Source: Synergistaceae bacterium UBA1358
Lineage (GTDB): Bacteria > Synergistota > Synergistia > Synergistales > Synergistaceae
Assembly: GCA_002306075.1 (NCBI GenBank)
Contig: DBRW01000030.1
Coordinates: 29,683 to 93,682, forward strand
Reading direction: 5' to 3'
Length of the DNA: 64,000 nt
Shown here: piece by piece, positions 26,047 to 35,208 of the stretch
Position numbering within the stretch: the first letter of the stretch is position 1
How the letters are laid out: the number at the start of each line of letters is the position of its first letter
Notes under the pieces: model-generated
Database searches by the model: none
Told to the model about the DNA's origin: nothing
Seen by the model: only the letters and a program-made list of their open reading frames with translations
Program-made: the position numbers and the translations under genes

Positions 26047-26088
26047 CAATTGCACTCCTTTTTTCTTATTATCTGTCCCATCTCTGCA

Positions 26089-27327
26089 TTATACCAGTTC
26101 AAGGACTGAATGAAGGAGAACATTACAGCCGTTCTCCAGGTCTTCGGCTTCGGTCCATTCTTCGGGACAGTGGCTCCTGCCGTCCTTCGAGGGCACGAAT
26201 ATCATCACTGTGGGACAGAATGGGGATAGGAATTGTGCGTCATGCGATGCCCCGCTCACCATCCTCTTTGATGCGAGCCCGAGCCTGGCGGACACTCTCT
26301 CCGCGAGCTCGACCATCCCGGAGTCAAAAACCACTGCAGGGGCCTCCGCGACCTTCCTGAAATTATATTTCAGACCCCGTTTTTCCGCGCAGGCCGTGAT
26401 AAGTCTTTCGATCTCCCCTTTGCCCTCCTCGAAAAGGCTCTTTTCAAACTGTCTGAAATCGAGGGTGAAGGAACATTTCCCGGGGATTATGTTGATGATG
26501 TCAGGTTTTGGGGAAATCTTTCCCATAGTTGCAACGCTCCCGTTTCCTAGGCGCAGGGCAAGTTTCTCGGCTTCGGCCGCCAGTTCCGCGACCCCAAGGA
26601 GCGCGTCCTTCCTCATATCCATGGGAGTTGAACCGGCATGGTTCGACTCCCCGCAATATTCCCCAGCCCACCATGCAAGTCCCTGTATGCCCCTGACAAC
26701 TCCTATCGGCAGGCCTTCGGCATACAGTCTCGGTCCCTGCTCGATGTGCAGTTCGATGTAGCGGCCCGCGCGAACGGTCCCGCTGCCCCTGTAGCCGATG
26801 CGGTCAAGCTCGTCAGCGGCTGTCAGGCCGTTTTCGTCCTTCGACGACAGAAGTTCCTCAAGGCCGACCGTACCGGTATAGAAGAGGCTTCCCATCATAT
26901 CGGGCTGGAAACGCGCCCCCTCCTCATTAGTAAAAGCCGCCAAAGCCAGGGGCTTTCTTGTCCTGACCTTGTTCTCGTTCAGTGTCCTTATCACTTCCAG
27001 GCCCCCAAAGACTCCATATACGCCGTCGAACATACCGGCATCCCTTACAGTGTCTATGTGGGAACCCACCATCACAGGAAGTTCCGAAGGGTCGGTCCCT
27101 TCCCTTACCCCGAAAATGTTGCCGATCTGGTCGATCTTTACATCTAGGCCTTCCTCGTGCATCCACCTGCACAGAAGATCACGGCCCTTTTTGTCCGCAT
27201 CGCTCAGTGCAAGTCTCGTACGTCCGCCGGTCTCGGGGTCGAAGCCGATCGATCCCATCTCTTTTATGGAACTGACGAGCCTTTCTCCGTTGATCCTCAG
27301 ATCCGGCCTTCCTTTATCATCATTCAT
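26089..27327 (-). CDS. M20-family amidase/hydantoinase-type hydrolase (carbamoylase-like)
   Basis: 412-residue binuclear Zn hydrolase of the allantoate amidohydrolase / N-carbamoyl-L-amino-acid hydrolase group. Metal and catalytic blocks: VMVGSHIDTVRDAGMFDGVYGVF (His/Asp), FTNEEGARFQPDMMGS (Glu general base and Glu ligand), YIELHIEQGPRL, WAGESNHAGSTPMDMRKDAL-type dimerisation block and SGASHDAQFLSPFCPTVMIFVPS near the C-terminus. Substrate cannot be fixed; N-carbamoyl amino acids or ureidoglycolate-type compounds are usual. GGGGAGG precedes the ATG. First gene of an operon with glyA, rlmN and a membrane protein, and divergent from the metal-dependent hydrolase at 27422. Confidence 0.9.
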   Translation of the reverse strand: MNDDKGRPDLRINGERLVSSIKEMGSIGFDPETGGRTRLALSDADKKGRDLLCRWMHEEGLDVKIDQIGNIFGVREGTDPSELPVMVGSHIDTVRDAGMFDGVYGVFGGLEVIRTLNENKVRTRKPLALAAFTNEEGARFQPDMMGSLFYTGTVGLEELLSSKDENGLTAADELDRIGYRGSGTVRAGRYIELHIEQGPRLYAEGLPIGVVRGIQGLAWWAGEYCGESNHAGSTPMDMRKDALLGVAELAAEAEKLALRLGNGSVATMGKISPKPDIINIIPGKCSFTLDFRQFEKSLFEEGKGEIERLITACAEKRGLKYNFRKVAEAPAVVFDSGMVELAERVSARLGLASKRMVSGASHDAQFLSPFCPTVMIFVPSKDGRSHCPEEWTEAEDLENGCNVLLHSVLELV

Positions 27328-27421
27328 TTTTAGTCCTCCCCGAACTTCATCTGTGTATAATTATGGCTTACAGGTATAAAATTGCAAATATCTATATGCC
27401 TATAATTGGGGAGGGCTTGAC

Positions 27422-28285
27422 CTGGATATCATCGACGCGCATGTGCACATTTACCCGCCGGAGATCGAACGGGATCGGGATAAGATCTCTGAGAGGGAGC
27501 CTTGGTTCAAAGGCATGGTGAATTCAAAGGTTCACAGATGGGGGACCGCGGAATCACTCATAAGCCACATGGATCGGCATAATATCAGCTCGTCCTTCGT
27601 AACGGGCTTCGCTTTCCGGGATCAGGGCCTTTGCAGGATAATGAACGACTATGTGCTCGACGCGGCGTCGAGATACCGCGGCAGGATCGTACCTCTCGCT
27701 GTCGTCTCTCCATGTGCCAAAGGCGCTTCTGAGGAGATACTGCGCTGTGCCGAACTCGGCGCGGCAGGTGTCGGGGAGCTCTTTCCTGACGGACAGGAAC
27801 TGGACATATCCGATGCCGGACAGACATGGAGGATGGTCGGGACCTGCATGGAGGCGGGGATGTTCATAATGTTCCACACTGCGGAACAGGTCGGACATCA
27901 ATATGTCGGGAAGGGACGCACCGGAGCGACAGAGGCCGCGGCTTTCTGCATGAACCACCCGCAGGCGAGGGTGGTATTCGCACACTTTGGCGGAGGCCTG
28001 TGGGCTTACGAATCCATGCCGGAGATGAAGCTTGCCCTGTCGAACGCCTATTATGACACCGCGGCATGGCCATGGCTCTACGATCACCGGGTGATCGAAG
28101 GCATCTTCGCTTCGGGTGCGGGGAATAAGATACTTTTCGGCACAGACTGGCCGATACTGGAATATCCGAGGTACGAGACGATCGTTGACCGAACCTCCCT
28201 TACCGAAGAACAGAGGTCTTTGCTGCTTAGCAAAAACGCGCAGGACCTTCTTGCAAGAACAAAGAAAAGTGCGGGTGACCTGTAG
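27422..28285 (+). CDS. Amidohydrolase-2 family metal-dependent hydrolase
   Basis: TIM-barrel amidohydrolase, 287 residues with the chosen start. The N-terminal metal motif DIIDAHVHIYPPE requires initiation upstream of the GTG at 27443; the in-frame CTG at 27422 lies seven bases after GGAGG and is the best candidate. Other barrel metal residues: FHTAEQVGHQY (His after strand 5), VVFAHFGGGLWAYE (strand 6) and FGTDWPILEYPRY (strand 8 Asp). The family includes decarboxylases (ACMSD, resorcylate) and hydrolases; substrate unknown. Divergently transcribed from the M20 hydrolase, so both may share a regulated region at 27328-27421. Confidence 0.85.
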   Translation: MDIIDAHVHIYPPEIERDRDKISEREPWFKGMVNSKVHRWGTAESLISHMDRHNISSSFVTGFAFRDQGLCRIMNDYVLDAASRYRGRIVPLAVVSPCAKGASEEILRCAELGAAGVGELFPDGQELDISDAGQTWRMVGTCMEAGMFIMFHTAEQVGHQYVGKGRTGATEAAAFCMNHPQARVVFAHFGGGLWAYESMPEMKLALSNAYYDTAAWPWLYDHRVIEGIFASGAGNKILFGTDWPILEYPRYETIVDRTSLTEEQRSLLLSKNAQDLLARTKKSAGDL

Positions 28286-28304
28286 ATCGGCCTCCCGCAC
28301 TTTT
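28265..28304. terminator. Bidirectional terminator between convergent genes
   Basis: AAAAGTGCGGG and CCCGCACTTTT pair around a loop containing the stop codon of the plus gene. The stem is followed by T-runs on both strands, serving the amidohydrolase (plus) and the glutamine synthetase (minus). Confidence 0.85.
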
Positions 28305-28327
28305 TTACGTGTATCTTTACGATCCGT

Positions 28328-30460
28328 CTAGGCAGAGAGGGAGAGCAGCGAGCGGTAGTTCGGATATGCCATGTTCTCCGCGGACATGTATACTTCGACC
28401 GAATCAGCGATCTTTCTTATCTCAGCCATAAGCGGCACAGCCTCGTTGACCAGCGCATCAGCGTGTTCCCTGAGGCTCAGCTTGGACATCCTCTCCTTCA
28501 TCTCCACAAGCTCTTTCGTTTTTTCCATCAGGTCTATCTTTGCTTTGGCAAGCTTTGCTATGTGCTTCTTCCATGCATCGGCGCCCTCAAGCCCGCAGTC
28601 GCACACGGATGAGAACGAACTGCTCTCAAGGAGGATCTGCTTTGATATCGCAGGCAGTATGCCTTCCCAGATCATGTCACGGAGGACGGACATTTCGATC
28701 TCGATGCTCTTGACGAAGGACTCCATCCTTATCACATAGAAGGACTCCATCTCTTTTTTCTTGAAGATGCCCAGTTCCTCAAGCATCGTCAGGGTCTTGG
28801 GCTCCATGAAAAGATCGATGCCTTCAGGGATCGTCTTTGCTTTCACTATGCCCCTGCGCTCAGCCTCGGCATGCCATTCGGCTGAGTATGCATCCCCTTC
28901 GAACCGGATCTTCCTGCTCATAACGGATACCTCGCGGATGGTACAGAGAGCCGCTTCTATGGCATCTTCACCCTTGTTGATGCGTTCCTCGAATATACTG
29001 ATGAATTTTTCCAGACCCGCGGCCCATACAGAGAATATCGCCGTCACAGGAAGCGCGATCGCCTGCGAGGCACCGGGCGCGCGGAATTCGAACTTGTTCC
29101 CCGTGAAGGCGACAGGGCTGGTCCTGTTCCTGTCGCTGTCGAATGCGATTATCTCCGGGAGTTTTGAGAGACCCAAGTCCACCGTGTTTTTTGCCGGCAT
29201 GTCGCTGCCGCAGTTGCCGTCTTCTATCTCACGGATTATCTTGTCTATCGCTCCTCCCAGATATACGCTGATGATGCTCGGGGGAGCCTCATGGCCTCCC
29301 AGCCTGTACATGTTGCCCGGTGTCGATACGGAGGCCTGGAGCAGGCCCGAGTATTCAGCAACCCCAAGAACGAAGGAAGAGAGGAAAGATAAGAATATAA
29401 TGTTCTTCCTCTGATTCGAAGAGGGCTTGAGCAGGTTTCTTCCCTCGCTGTCCTGGAGCGAGAAGTTGACGTGCTTGCCGCTTCCGTTCATATCCATGAA
29501 AGGCTTTTCGTGGAAGAGGAGACGAAGTTCATGCTGACGGGCCATCTTCCTCATCGTCTCCATGATAAGCTGGTTCTGGTCACAGGCAAGGTTCGCCTCC
29601 GCAAAATTGGGGGCAAATTCAAACTGGCACCTTGCCACCTCGTTGTGCCTGGTTGCCAGACCTACGCCGAGCCTCGCGAGGTCCCTCTGCACATCTTCCA
29701 TGTAGGCAAGGACCCTTGTCGGGATCGAGCCGAAGTAATGGTCCTCCATCTTCTGGTCCTTTGGGGGCGGGGATCCCAGAAGGGTCCTGCCGCAGAAGCG
29801 GATATCCGTCCTCTTCTGCGCACGGGGCCTGTCGAGCAGGAAAAATTCTTGTTCTCCGCCGACTGTGGCTCGCACATACCTGACGCCCCTGTTTCCGAAC
29901 AGCTTGAGCATCTTGAGAGCGCGGCTCTCGACCGCTTCCACCGAACGGAGGAGGTAGGTCTTGAGGTCCAGCGGTGTTCCGTCGTATGCGAGGAAGACCG
30001 AAGGTATGCAGAGAGTACCGCCCTTGGGACTTTTGATTATGAATGCCGGGCTCGTGGGATCCCATGCGCTGTAACCCCTGGCTTCGAACGTGCTCCTGGT
30101 CCCGCCTGAAGGGAATGAGGAAGCATCCGGCTCGCTCTGCATCAGGTCCTGGCCCCTGAATGATTCAAGGGGGAAACCGTTCTCGTCTGCCATCACGAAT
30201 GCGGTGTGCTTTTCCGCGGTAAGTTCAGTCAGAGGATGGAACCAGTGTGCCCAGTGACTTGCCCCGTTGCTCACGGCCCAGTCCTTCATTGCCAGGGCCA
30301 CAGTATCAGCTATGCCTGAATCAAGCTTCTGACGGCCTTCGATGGCACCCACCAGGCTTTCGTATACGTCCCTGGGAAGACGCTGCTTCATGGCCTTCTG
30401 GTCGAAGACGAGCGATCCGTAAATATCTCTCATTTTGGGAAATTCTTTTGCCTCCTGCAT
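28328..30460 (-). CDS. glnN: Glutamine synthetase type III
   Basis: ATP-dependent ammonia assimilation onto glutamate. At 710 residues it matches the large GSIII class (GSI is about 450-470). GSIII blocks: NGASHWAHWFHPLT, RGYSAWDPTSPAFI, ATRHNEVARCQFEFAPNFAEANLACDQNQL, MNGSGKHVNFSLQDSEGRNLL and RNRTSPVAFTGNKFEFRAPGASQ (substrate and nucleotide site). The ATG at 30460 is preceded by GGAGG at eight bases; an ATG at 30475 lies upstream of that site. A good promoter (TTGCAA-17-TATAAC) is 47-75 bp upstream. No GlnK or regulator gene is adjacent. Confidence 0.97.
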   Translation of the reverse strand: MQEAKEFPKMRDIYGSLVFDQKAMKQRLPRDVYESLVGAIEGRQKLDSGIADTVALAMKDWAVSNGASHWAHWFHPLTELTAEKHTAFVMADENGFPLESFRGQDLMQSEPDASSFPSGGTRSTFEARGYSAWDPTSPAFIIKSPKGGTLCIPSVFLAYDGTPLDLKTYLLRSVEAVESRALKMLKLFGNRGVRYVRATVGGEQEFFLLDRPRAQKRTDIRFCGRTLLGSPPPKDQKMEDHYFGSIPTRVLAYMEDVQRDLARLGVGLATRHNEVARCQFEFAPNFAEANLACDQNQLIMETMRKMARQHELRLLFHEKPFMDMNGSGKHVNFSLQDSEGRNLLKPSSNQRKNIIFLSFLSSFVLGVAEYSGLLQASVSTPGNMYRLGGHEAPPSIISVYLGGAIDKIIREIEDGNCGSDMPAKNTVDLGLSKLPEIIAFDSDRNRTSPVAFTGNKFEFRAPGASQAIALPVTAIFSVWAAGLEKFISIFEERINKGEDAIEAALCTIREVSVMSRKIRFEGDAYSAEWHAEAERRGIVKAKTIPEGIDLFMEPKTLTMLEELGIFKKKEMESFYVIRMESFVKSIEIEMSVLRDMIWEGILPAISKQILLESSSFSSVCDCGLEGADAWKKHIAKLAKAKIDLMEKTKELVEMKERMSKLSLREHADALVNEAVPLMAEIRKIADSVEVYMSAENMAYPNYRSLLSLSA

Positions 30461-30858
30461 CCGACACACCTCCAAAATATTGGATGAATGAAAAAATCAC
30501 TGTTGCGTTATATCATTTTTTAAGCAACTTTGCAAGCGTATTTTCGTGCTTAAGCTCTCATTATAATTTACAAAAACTATAAATTTTATATTTTATGCAT
30601 AGTCAGATGGGTTATTAGGAAAATTCCTGCGTTCATCGTCAAAAAAGGAGATGGTATTTTTTATCAGAAAAGTGTATAAAAGACTGGTGTTTGAATTAAA
30701 ACACATACTGGTCAAAATGTTGGATCCTCAGACATCGCCTTATAATTTCCGGTCAAGAAGTATCTGATTTTTCTAACAAAAGGTGTTTTAAGGTTATATT
30801 TTTATTTATAAAAGTACATTCTGACAGGGAGATCGAAAATCATCGGAGGTGTTTGGTA
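30461..30858. other. Divergent regulatory region, glnN / Ntn-hydrolase
   Basis: A 398-bp A+T-rich gap between divergent genes. It contains the glnN promoter near its left end and the ribosome site CGGAGGT of the hydrolase at its right end. No ORF or RNA motif with support. Confidence 0.5.
30507..30535 (-). promoter_or_regulatory. glnN promoter
   Basis: On the minus strand TTGCAA (30535-30530), a 17-bp spacer, then TATAAC (30512-30507), 47 bp ahead of the glnN start. A strong sigma-70-type match. Confidence 0.72.
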
Positions 30859-31914
30859 ATGAAGTTGATAACGGTTCTTGCATGCGGACTTTTTGCCTTT
30901 TCATGTGTCGTGGCTCCCAAAGCCGAAGCGTGCTCACGTGTCGTCTACCACGGCCCCGGGAATACGATCCTTACGGGAAGGACCATGGACTGGAAGGATC
31001 TGGACATGAAGACCAAACTGTGGATCTTCCCCAAGGGCATGGAACGGGACGGAAGATTCAGCAGCGCGCCTTTCAAGTGGAAATCGAAGTACGGCAGTGT
31101 GATCGTTTCGGTATACGATGCCGCCGCTTCAGAGGGGATGAATGAGAAAGGGCTGGTCGCCAATATCCTCTGGCTCGCCGAATCCGAGTATCCCGATCCG
31201 TCATCGGGAAAACCTCTCATGAGCCTTGCCGCATGGGCTCAGTATGTCCTTGACAGTTTCGCAACAGTTGATGAGGCGGTAAGGGTGCTGGCCAGGGAAG
31301 AATTCTCGGTCATCACCGGTGAAATGCCCGGGGTCGGCGGACTGGCAGCCTGTCATCTGGCTATTTCAGACCCGACCGGCGACAGCGCCATCTTTGAATA
31401 CGTCGGCGGCAAACTTCTTATACATCATGGCAGGGAATATACCGTTATGACGAACTCACCCATCTATGATCAACAGCTCGCACTGAACTCCTACTGGAAA
31501 GAGATCGGCGGACTGTCTATGCTGCCCGGGACCAACCGCTCTGCCGACCGTTTCGTCCGCGCCTCTTTCTACCTGAACGCGATCCCTAAGACGGCGAACA
31601 TACAAATGGCCGTGGCAGGCACCTTCAGCGTAATAAGGAATGTTTCAGTCCCCCTGGGCATCACCACGCCTGATCATCCGAACATCTCTTCCACCCTGTG
31701 GCGCACGGTCTCTGACCAGAAGAACCGTGTACTCTATTTCGAGTCGGCCCTGGAGCCCAGTTTGTTCTGGGTCGACATGAGGAATGCGGACTTCTCTAAG
31801 GGAGCCCCGGTCAAGGTCCTTGTGATCCAAAACGGGCGTTTTTTTGCAGGGGATGCCTCATCGTACTTCGAACCGGCAAAGCCATTCGAATTCCTGGGAG
31901 AGGACCAGCTCTAG
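30859..31914 (+). CDS. Secreted choloylglycine-hydrolase-family (penicillin V acylase-like) Ntn-hydrolase
   Basis: Linear-amide C-N hydrolase of the N-terminal-nucleophile superfamily, 351 residues. The signal peptide ends at KAEA, which exposes Cys25 as the first residue (CSRVVYHGPGNTILTGRTMDW), the expected catalytic nucleophile; RTMDW matches the Arg/Asp pair of the family, and TNSPIYDQQLALNSYW holds the conserved Asn/Asp region. Export is therefore likely to generate the active enzyme. Substrates in the family include bile-acid conjugates, penicillin V and acyl-homoserine lactones; which applies is unknown. Start ATG 30859 follows CGGAGGT at eight bases. Monocistronic. Confidence 0.9.
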   Translation: MKLITVLACGLFAFSCVVAPKAEACSRVVYHGPGNTILTGRTMDWKDLDMKTKLWIFPKGMERDGRFSSAPFKWKSKYGSVIVSVYDAAASEGMNEKGLVANILWLAESEYPDPSSGKPLMSLAAWAQYVLDSFATVDEAVRVLAREEFSVITGEMPGVGGLAACHLAISDPTGDSAIFEYVGGKLLIHHGREYTVMTNSPIYDQQLALNSYWKEIGGLSMLPGTNRSADRFVRASFYLNAIPKTANIQMAVAGTFSVIRNVSVPLGITTPDHPNISSTLWRTVSDQKNRVLYFESALEPSLFWVDMRNADFSKGAPVKVLVIQNGRFFAGDASSYFEPAKPFEFLGEDQL

Positions 31915-31930
31915 GATAATAACAAGATAA

Positions 31931-31962
31931 AAAAGACTCTGTCGAAAGGAGTCCTTTTTGTG
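31931..31962 (+). terminator. Intrinsic terminator after Ntn-hydrolase
   Basis: AAAAGACTC pairs with GAGTCCTTTT (one bulged C) around TGTCGAAAG-like loop bases, followed by TTTTTGTGTTTTT. Confidence 0.72.
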
Positions 31963-32044
31963 TTTTTGTAACTCACGGTTACAATTATGCAAAGAGGGAC
32001 TTCTTTTATTTTTTGTACTTTCAGCACAACGATTTTCACATGTG

Positions 32045-32065
32045 ATACAGCTGAAACAGCTGTAT
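32045..32065. promoter_or_regulatory. Perfect inverted repeat upstream of macrodomain gene
   Basis: ATACAGCTG-AAA-CAGCTGTAT, 9-bp arms around three bases, 28 bp before the ATG. It could be an operator or a small 5'-UTR hairpin close to the ribosome site. Confidence 0.4.
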
Positions 32066-32093
32066 TACTGATGAAAGAAAGGGGGAGGATCAG

Positions 32094-32624
32094 ATGAAAG
32101 AGATGAATTCAAGGATAACTGTAGTCAAAGGCGACATCACTAAAGAAAAGACAGATGCAATAGTCAACGCGGCGAACAGTTCCCTGCTCGGAGGCGGAGG
32201 GGTGGACGGAGCCATACACAGGGCAGCGGGGCCCGATCTTCTGACCGAGTGCTCGGGACTCGACGGCTGTCCGCCCGGAGAGGCAAAGACGACCAAAGGT
32301 TACAGGCTGCCGGCAAAATTCGTCATCCATACCGTAGGTCCCATATGGCGCGGCGGAAATTCCGGCGAGGAGAAAACGCTCGAGAATGCCTACAGGAACA
32401 GCCTGGCTGAGGCCGTGCGCATCGGGGCAAAAAGTGTCGCATTCCCGGCCATCTCAACGGGAGTCTACCGCTTCCCGCCGGATCTTGCCGCCGATATAGC
32501 AGTCAGGACGATCATCTCGTTCCTCAGGGAACACGATGAGATCGAGGAGGTCAGGCTGGTCTGCTTCTCAGACGAATCTGCCGAACACCACAGACGAGCC
32601 CTGGACAAACATTTATTGGAATAA
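32094..32624 (+). CDS. Macrodomain protein (O-acetyl-ADP-ribose deacetylase type)
   Basis: 176-residue single macrodomain. VVKGDITKEKTDAIVNAANSSLLGGGGVDGAIHRAAGP is the ADP-ribose-binding signature with the catalytic-loop GGGGVDGAIH, and VAFPAISTGVYRFP is the distal phosphate loop, both as in YmdB-like enzymes that hydrolyse O-acetyl-ADP-ribose or mono-ADP-ribosylated proteins. ATG follows GGGGGAGG. No ADP-ribosyltransferase or toxin partner is adjacent, so a housekeeping role is more likely than toxin reversal. A short palindrome lies in the 5' leader. Confidence 0.93.
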   Translation: MKEMNSRITVVKGDITKEKTDAIVNAANSSLLGGGGVDGAIHRAAGPDLLTECSGLDGCPPGEAKTTKGYRLPAKFVIHTVGPIWRGGNSGEEKTLENAYRNSLAEAVRIGAKSVAFPAISTGVYRFPPDLAADIAVRTIISFLREHDEIEEVRLVCFSDESAEHHRRALDKHLLE

Positions 32625-32694
32625 TTTATCTTCGTGGATCGATTATTACTATATAATAACCCGTGTTCGCAGATCATCCGGGGGGTAGCAGAAA

Positions 32695-34635
32695 CTGATC
32701 GAGATAAAGGAACTGCAGGTAAATTTCAAGGATAATACGGTATTGGACAGGATAAGCTGGTCAATAACCCCAAGAAGCAGGGTCGGACTCGTAGGAGACA
32801 ACGGAGCCGGAAAGACGACGCTGCTCAGGGTCATTGCAGGCGAGGCGGAATACGACGGCGGAAGCGTCACCATGCCCAAGGACCATAAGATCGGTTACCT
32901 GCCGCAGGATCTGGTAGAGATCGATGAGATGCCCCTCCTCGGCTACCTTAAAAGGAGGGCCGGGCTGGAGGTGCTTGCCCGTAAACTGTCAGATGTCGAG
33001 CATGAAATGGCCACGCTTGAAGAGGGCTCACAGGAACTGAGGTCCCTGCTTTCCGAGCACGAACGCCTGCAGAGAGAGTTTGAGGCAAGGGGCGGTTTCG
33101 GTTTCGACATCGAGGCGAAGCAGGTCCTCAAAGGCCTCGGTTTCCGTCCGGAAGAGGACGCGGAAAGGATGACATCTGAATTTTCCGGCGGCTGGAAGAT
33201 GAGGATCGCGCTTGCGACATTGCTTCTTTCGAGGCCGGACATACTCCTTTTAGACGAGCCTACGAACCATCTTGACACAGAGAGCATGGAGTGGCTTGAG
33301 GGCTGGCTGAAAGACTTCAGAGGCACCATACTGGCCGTCTCCCACGACAGGAGGTTCCTGGACAAGATCGTGACATCCGTCGCCGAGCTCTTTGCGGGCA
33401 GGATCAACCTCTATGCCTGCGGATACGAAAAGTATCTGCGGGAGCGCGAAGAGCGCAGGGAAAGGCTCGAAGCGGAGTGGGAACAGCAGAGGGAAAAGAT
33501 AGAGAACATCCAGCGCTTCATTGAGAGGTTCAGATATAAGGCAACAAAGGCCGCGCAGGTCCAAAGCAGGATCAGGCAGCTCGAAAAAATGGAGATCATC
33601 GATCTCGGAAACACATCCAAGAACGTCAATTTCAAGTTCCCGGAGGCTCCGAGAAGCGGACTTGAGGTCCTGAAATGCTCCGGTCTGGGCAAAAAATACG
33701 GAGAGAAGAGGATCTTTGAGGGAATCAGCTTCACCCTTCAGAGGGGAGAGAGGGTCGCCCTCGTAGGGGTCAACGGGGCCGGGAAATCCACCCTTCTCCG
33801 TCTTCTCAACAAGTCCGAGGAACCTTCCGAGGGGACTGTGACCTACGGCCTCAACGTAAAGAAGGCATATTTTTCGCAGGAGAGCGCACAGAACCTGGAC
33901 TATACCAGGACGATATGGCAGGAGGTAAACAACACCGGGTCCAAGATGCTCGAAGTGGAAAAGCGGAATCTTCTCGGGGCATTCCTTTTTTCCGGTGAAG
34001 ACATACATAAGCCCATACCGGTACTCTCCGGAGGAGAAAAATCCCGGGTGGGGCTGCTGAAAATACTGCTCTCGGAATCGAACCTGCTGATCCTTGACGA
34101 ACCGACCAATCACCTCGACCAGGCCACGAGGGAGCTCTTCCAGAGAGCCCTGCTCGAGTACGGCGGAACGATAATAATAGTCTCGCACGACAGGACATTC
34201 CTGGATGATTTTGTGGAGAGGGTCCTTGAGATAAGGGACGGACAGCTCTTCGACTATCCGGGCAACTACTCCTGGTTCATAGAGAAGAGGGCGGAACAGC
34301 TTTCCTCCGGCAGCAATGAGAGATCGGCAGACAAACCTGACGATCCTCCGACAGAGAGGTCGAAGGAACAAAAGCGGCTCGAAGCCGAGGAACGCAACAG
34401 GATCTACAGGGCACGGAAAAAAATAGAGGAAAAGCTCTCCCCCGTCGAAAAGACGATCGAAAGGGACGAAAAGCGTAAAGAGGAGATATCGGGACTCCTG
34501 TGCGACCCGGAGGTCCTCGGTGATTCAGACAAAGTCAAGTCGCTGATGATCGAGCTGAAAGATACGGAAAAGCGCCTGAAGGACAACTATCAGGCATGGG
34601 AAGTGCTCGCCGCAGAACTTGAGTCTATAAAATAA
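32695..34635 (+). CDS. ABC-F family ATPase
   Basis: Duplicated ATP-binding-cassette protein without membrane helices, 646 residues, of the ABC-F group that acts on ribosomes. Domain 1: Walker A GDNGAGKTT (34-42), signature FSGGWKMR, Walker B LLLDEPTNHLD. Then a linker with a basic helical hairpin (about 225-300). Domain 2: Walker A GVNGAGKST, signature LSGGEKSRVGLLK, Walker B LILDEPTNHLD. The charged C-terminal 100 residues look like the coiled coil of Uup/YdiF-like proteins. The N-terminal strand IEIKELQVNFKDNTVLD is lost if translation starts at TTG 32743; CTG at 32695, just after the closing TAG, is the likely start. Followed 24 bp later by the YhcH-type gene. Confidence 0.93.
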   Translation: MIEIKELQVNFKDNTVLDRISWSITPRSRVGLVGDNGAGKTTLLRVIAGEAEYDGGSVTMPKDHKIGYLPQDLVEIDEMPLLGYLKRRAGLEVLARKLSDVEHEMATLEEGSQELRSLLSEHERLQREFEARGGFGFDIEAKQVLKGLGFRPEEDAERMTSEFSGGWKMRIALATLLLSRPDILLLDEPTNHLDTESMEWLEGWLKDFRGTILAVSHDRRFLDKIVTSVAELFAGRINLYACGYEKYLREREERRERLEAEWEQQREKIENIQRFIERFRYKATKAAQVQSRIRQLEKMEIIDLGNTSKNVNFKFPEAPRSGLEVLKCSGLGKKYGEKRIFEGISFTLQRGERVALVGVNGAGKSTLLRLLNKSEEPSEGTVTYGLNVKKAYFSQESAQNLDYTRTIWQEVNNTGSKMLEVEKRNLLGAFLFSGEDIHKPIPVLSGGEKSRVGLLKILLSESNLLILDEPTNHLDQATRELFQRALLEYGGTIIIVSHDRTFLDDFVERVLEIRDGQLFDYPGNYSWFIEKRAEQLSSGSNERSADKPDDPPTERSKEQKRLEAEERNRIYRARKKIEEKLSPVEKTIERDEKRKEEISGLLCDPEVLGDSDKVKSLMIELKDTEKRLKDNYQAWEVLAAELESIK

Positions 34636-34659
34636 ATTTCATTGCCGGAGGCCGGACAG

Positions 34660-35112
34660 ATGATCTATGACAGTATTGATAATTACATTAAATACGCTCC
34701 GAAGGTCCTTCCCGGATCCGCAGAACTTATCCGTTTTCTCGAAGCCGCAGCCTCGCGTACCTATGACGAAATAAAGGAGATGGACTTCGGCGGCCTTGAC
34801 CTCAGATTCGGGGAATACGCGACAAAGCCCGAAGAGGAGGTCCCCTTTGAGGCACACAGGATCTTCTGGGATCTCCAGATCGTTTTTGACGGAGAAGAGC
34901 TCATCGGCTATGCGCCGCTTGGATCGCTGGCAATAGTCTCTGAATATGACAGTACGAACGACATCGCATTCTACTCCGGCAAAGGCCAGATGCTGAAACT
35001 TGAAAGGGGAATGATGATGCTCCTCTCCCCGTCAGACGGACATCGGCCCGGGGTCAGGATCGGGGCGGCTCCTTCGCACATACGAAAGATAGTCGTAAAG
35101 CTTCCCTGGTAA
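34660..35112 (+). CDS. YhcH/YjgK/YiaL family protein
   Basis: 150-residue beta-barrel protein of the YhcH/EbgC cupin-like family, usually 150-155 residues. The block EVPFEAHRIFWDLQIVFDGEE carries the conserved Glu and His used as metal ligands in the family, and MMMLLSPSDGHRPGV the second His. Members have been linked to sugar anomerisation (for example sialic acid). ATG 34660 is eight bases after GGAGG; a TTG at 34642 is rejected because it precedes that site. It probably reads from the ABC-F transcript and ends at a bidirectional terminator. Confidence 0.88.
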   Translation: MIYDSIDNYIKYAPKVLPGSAELIRFLEAAASRTYDEIKEMDFGGLDLRFGEYATKPEEEVPFEAHRIFWDLQIVFDGEELIGYAPLGSLAIVSEYDSTNDIAFYSGKGQMLKLERGMMMLLSPSDGHRPGVRIGAAPSHIRKIVVKLPW

Positions 35113-35118
35113 AAAATA

Positions 35119-35150
35119 GGACGGGAGCTTCGGTTCCCGTCCCGTTTTCT
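35119..35150. terminator. Bidirectional terminator
   Basis: GGACGGGA and TCCCGTCC pair around GCTTCGGT; CGTTTTCTT follows on the plus strand, TATTTTTTACC on the minus strand. It separates the YhcH gene from the converging aminotransferase. Confidence 0.85.
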
Positions 35151-35208
35151 TAATATCTCCTGCATTGCGGCCGGCGTCAAAAAAACCGCCGCTCCCTACA
35201 GACCGTAC

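Noticed and set aside
33250..34371. 373-codon minus-strand frame in the ABC-F gene
   Set aside because: Antisense to well-conserved ATPase motifs; composition follows the third-position bias of the real gene.
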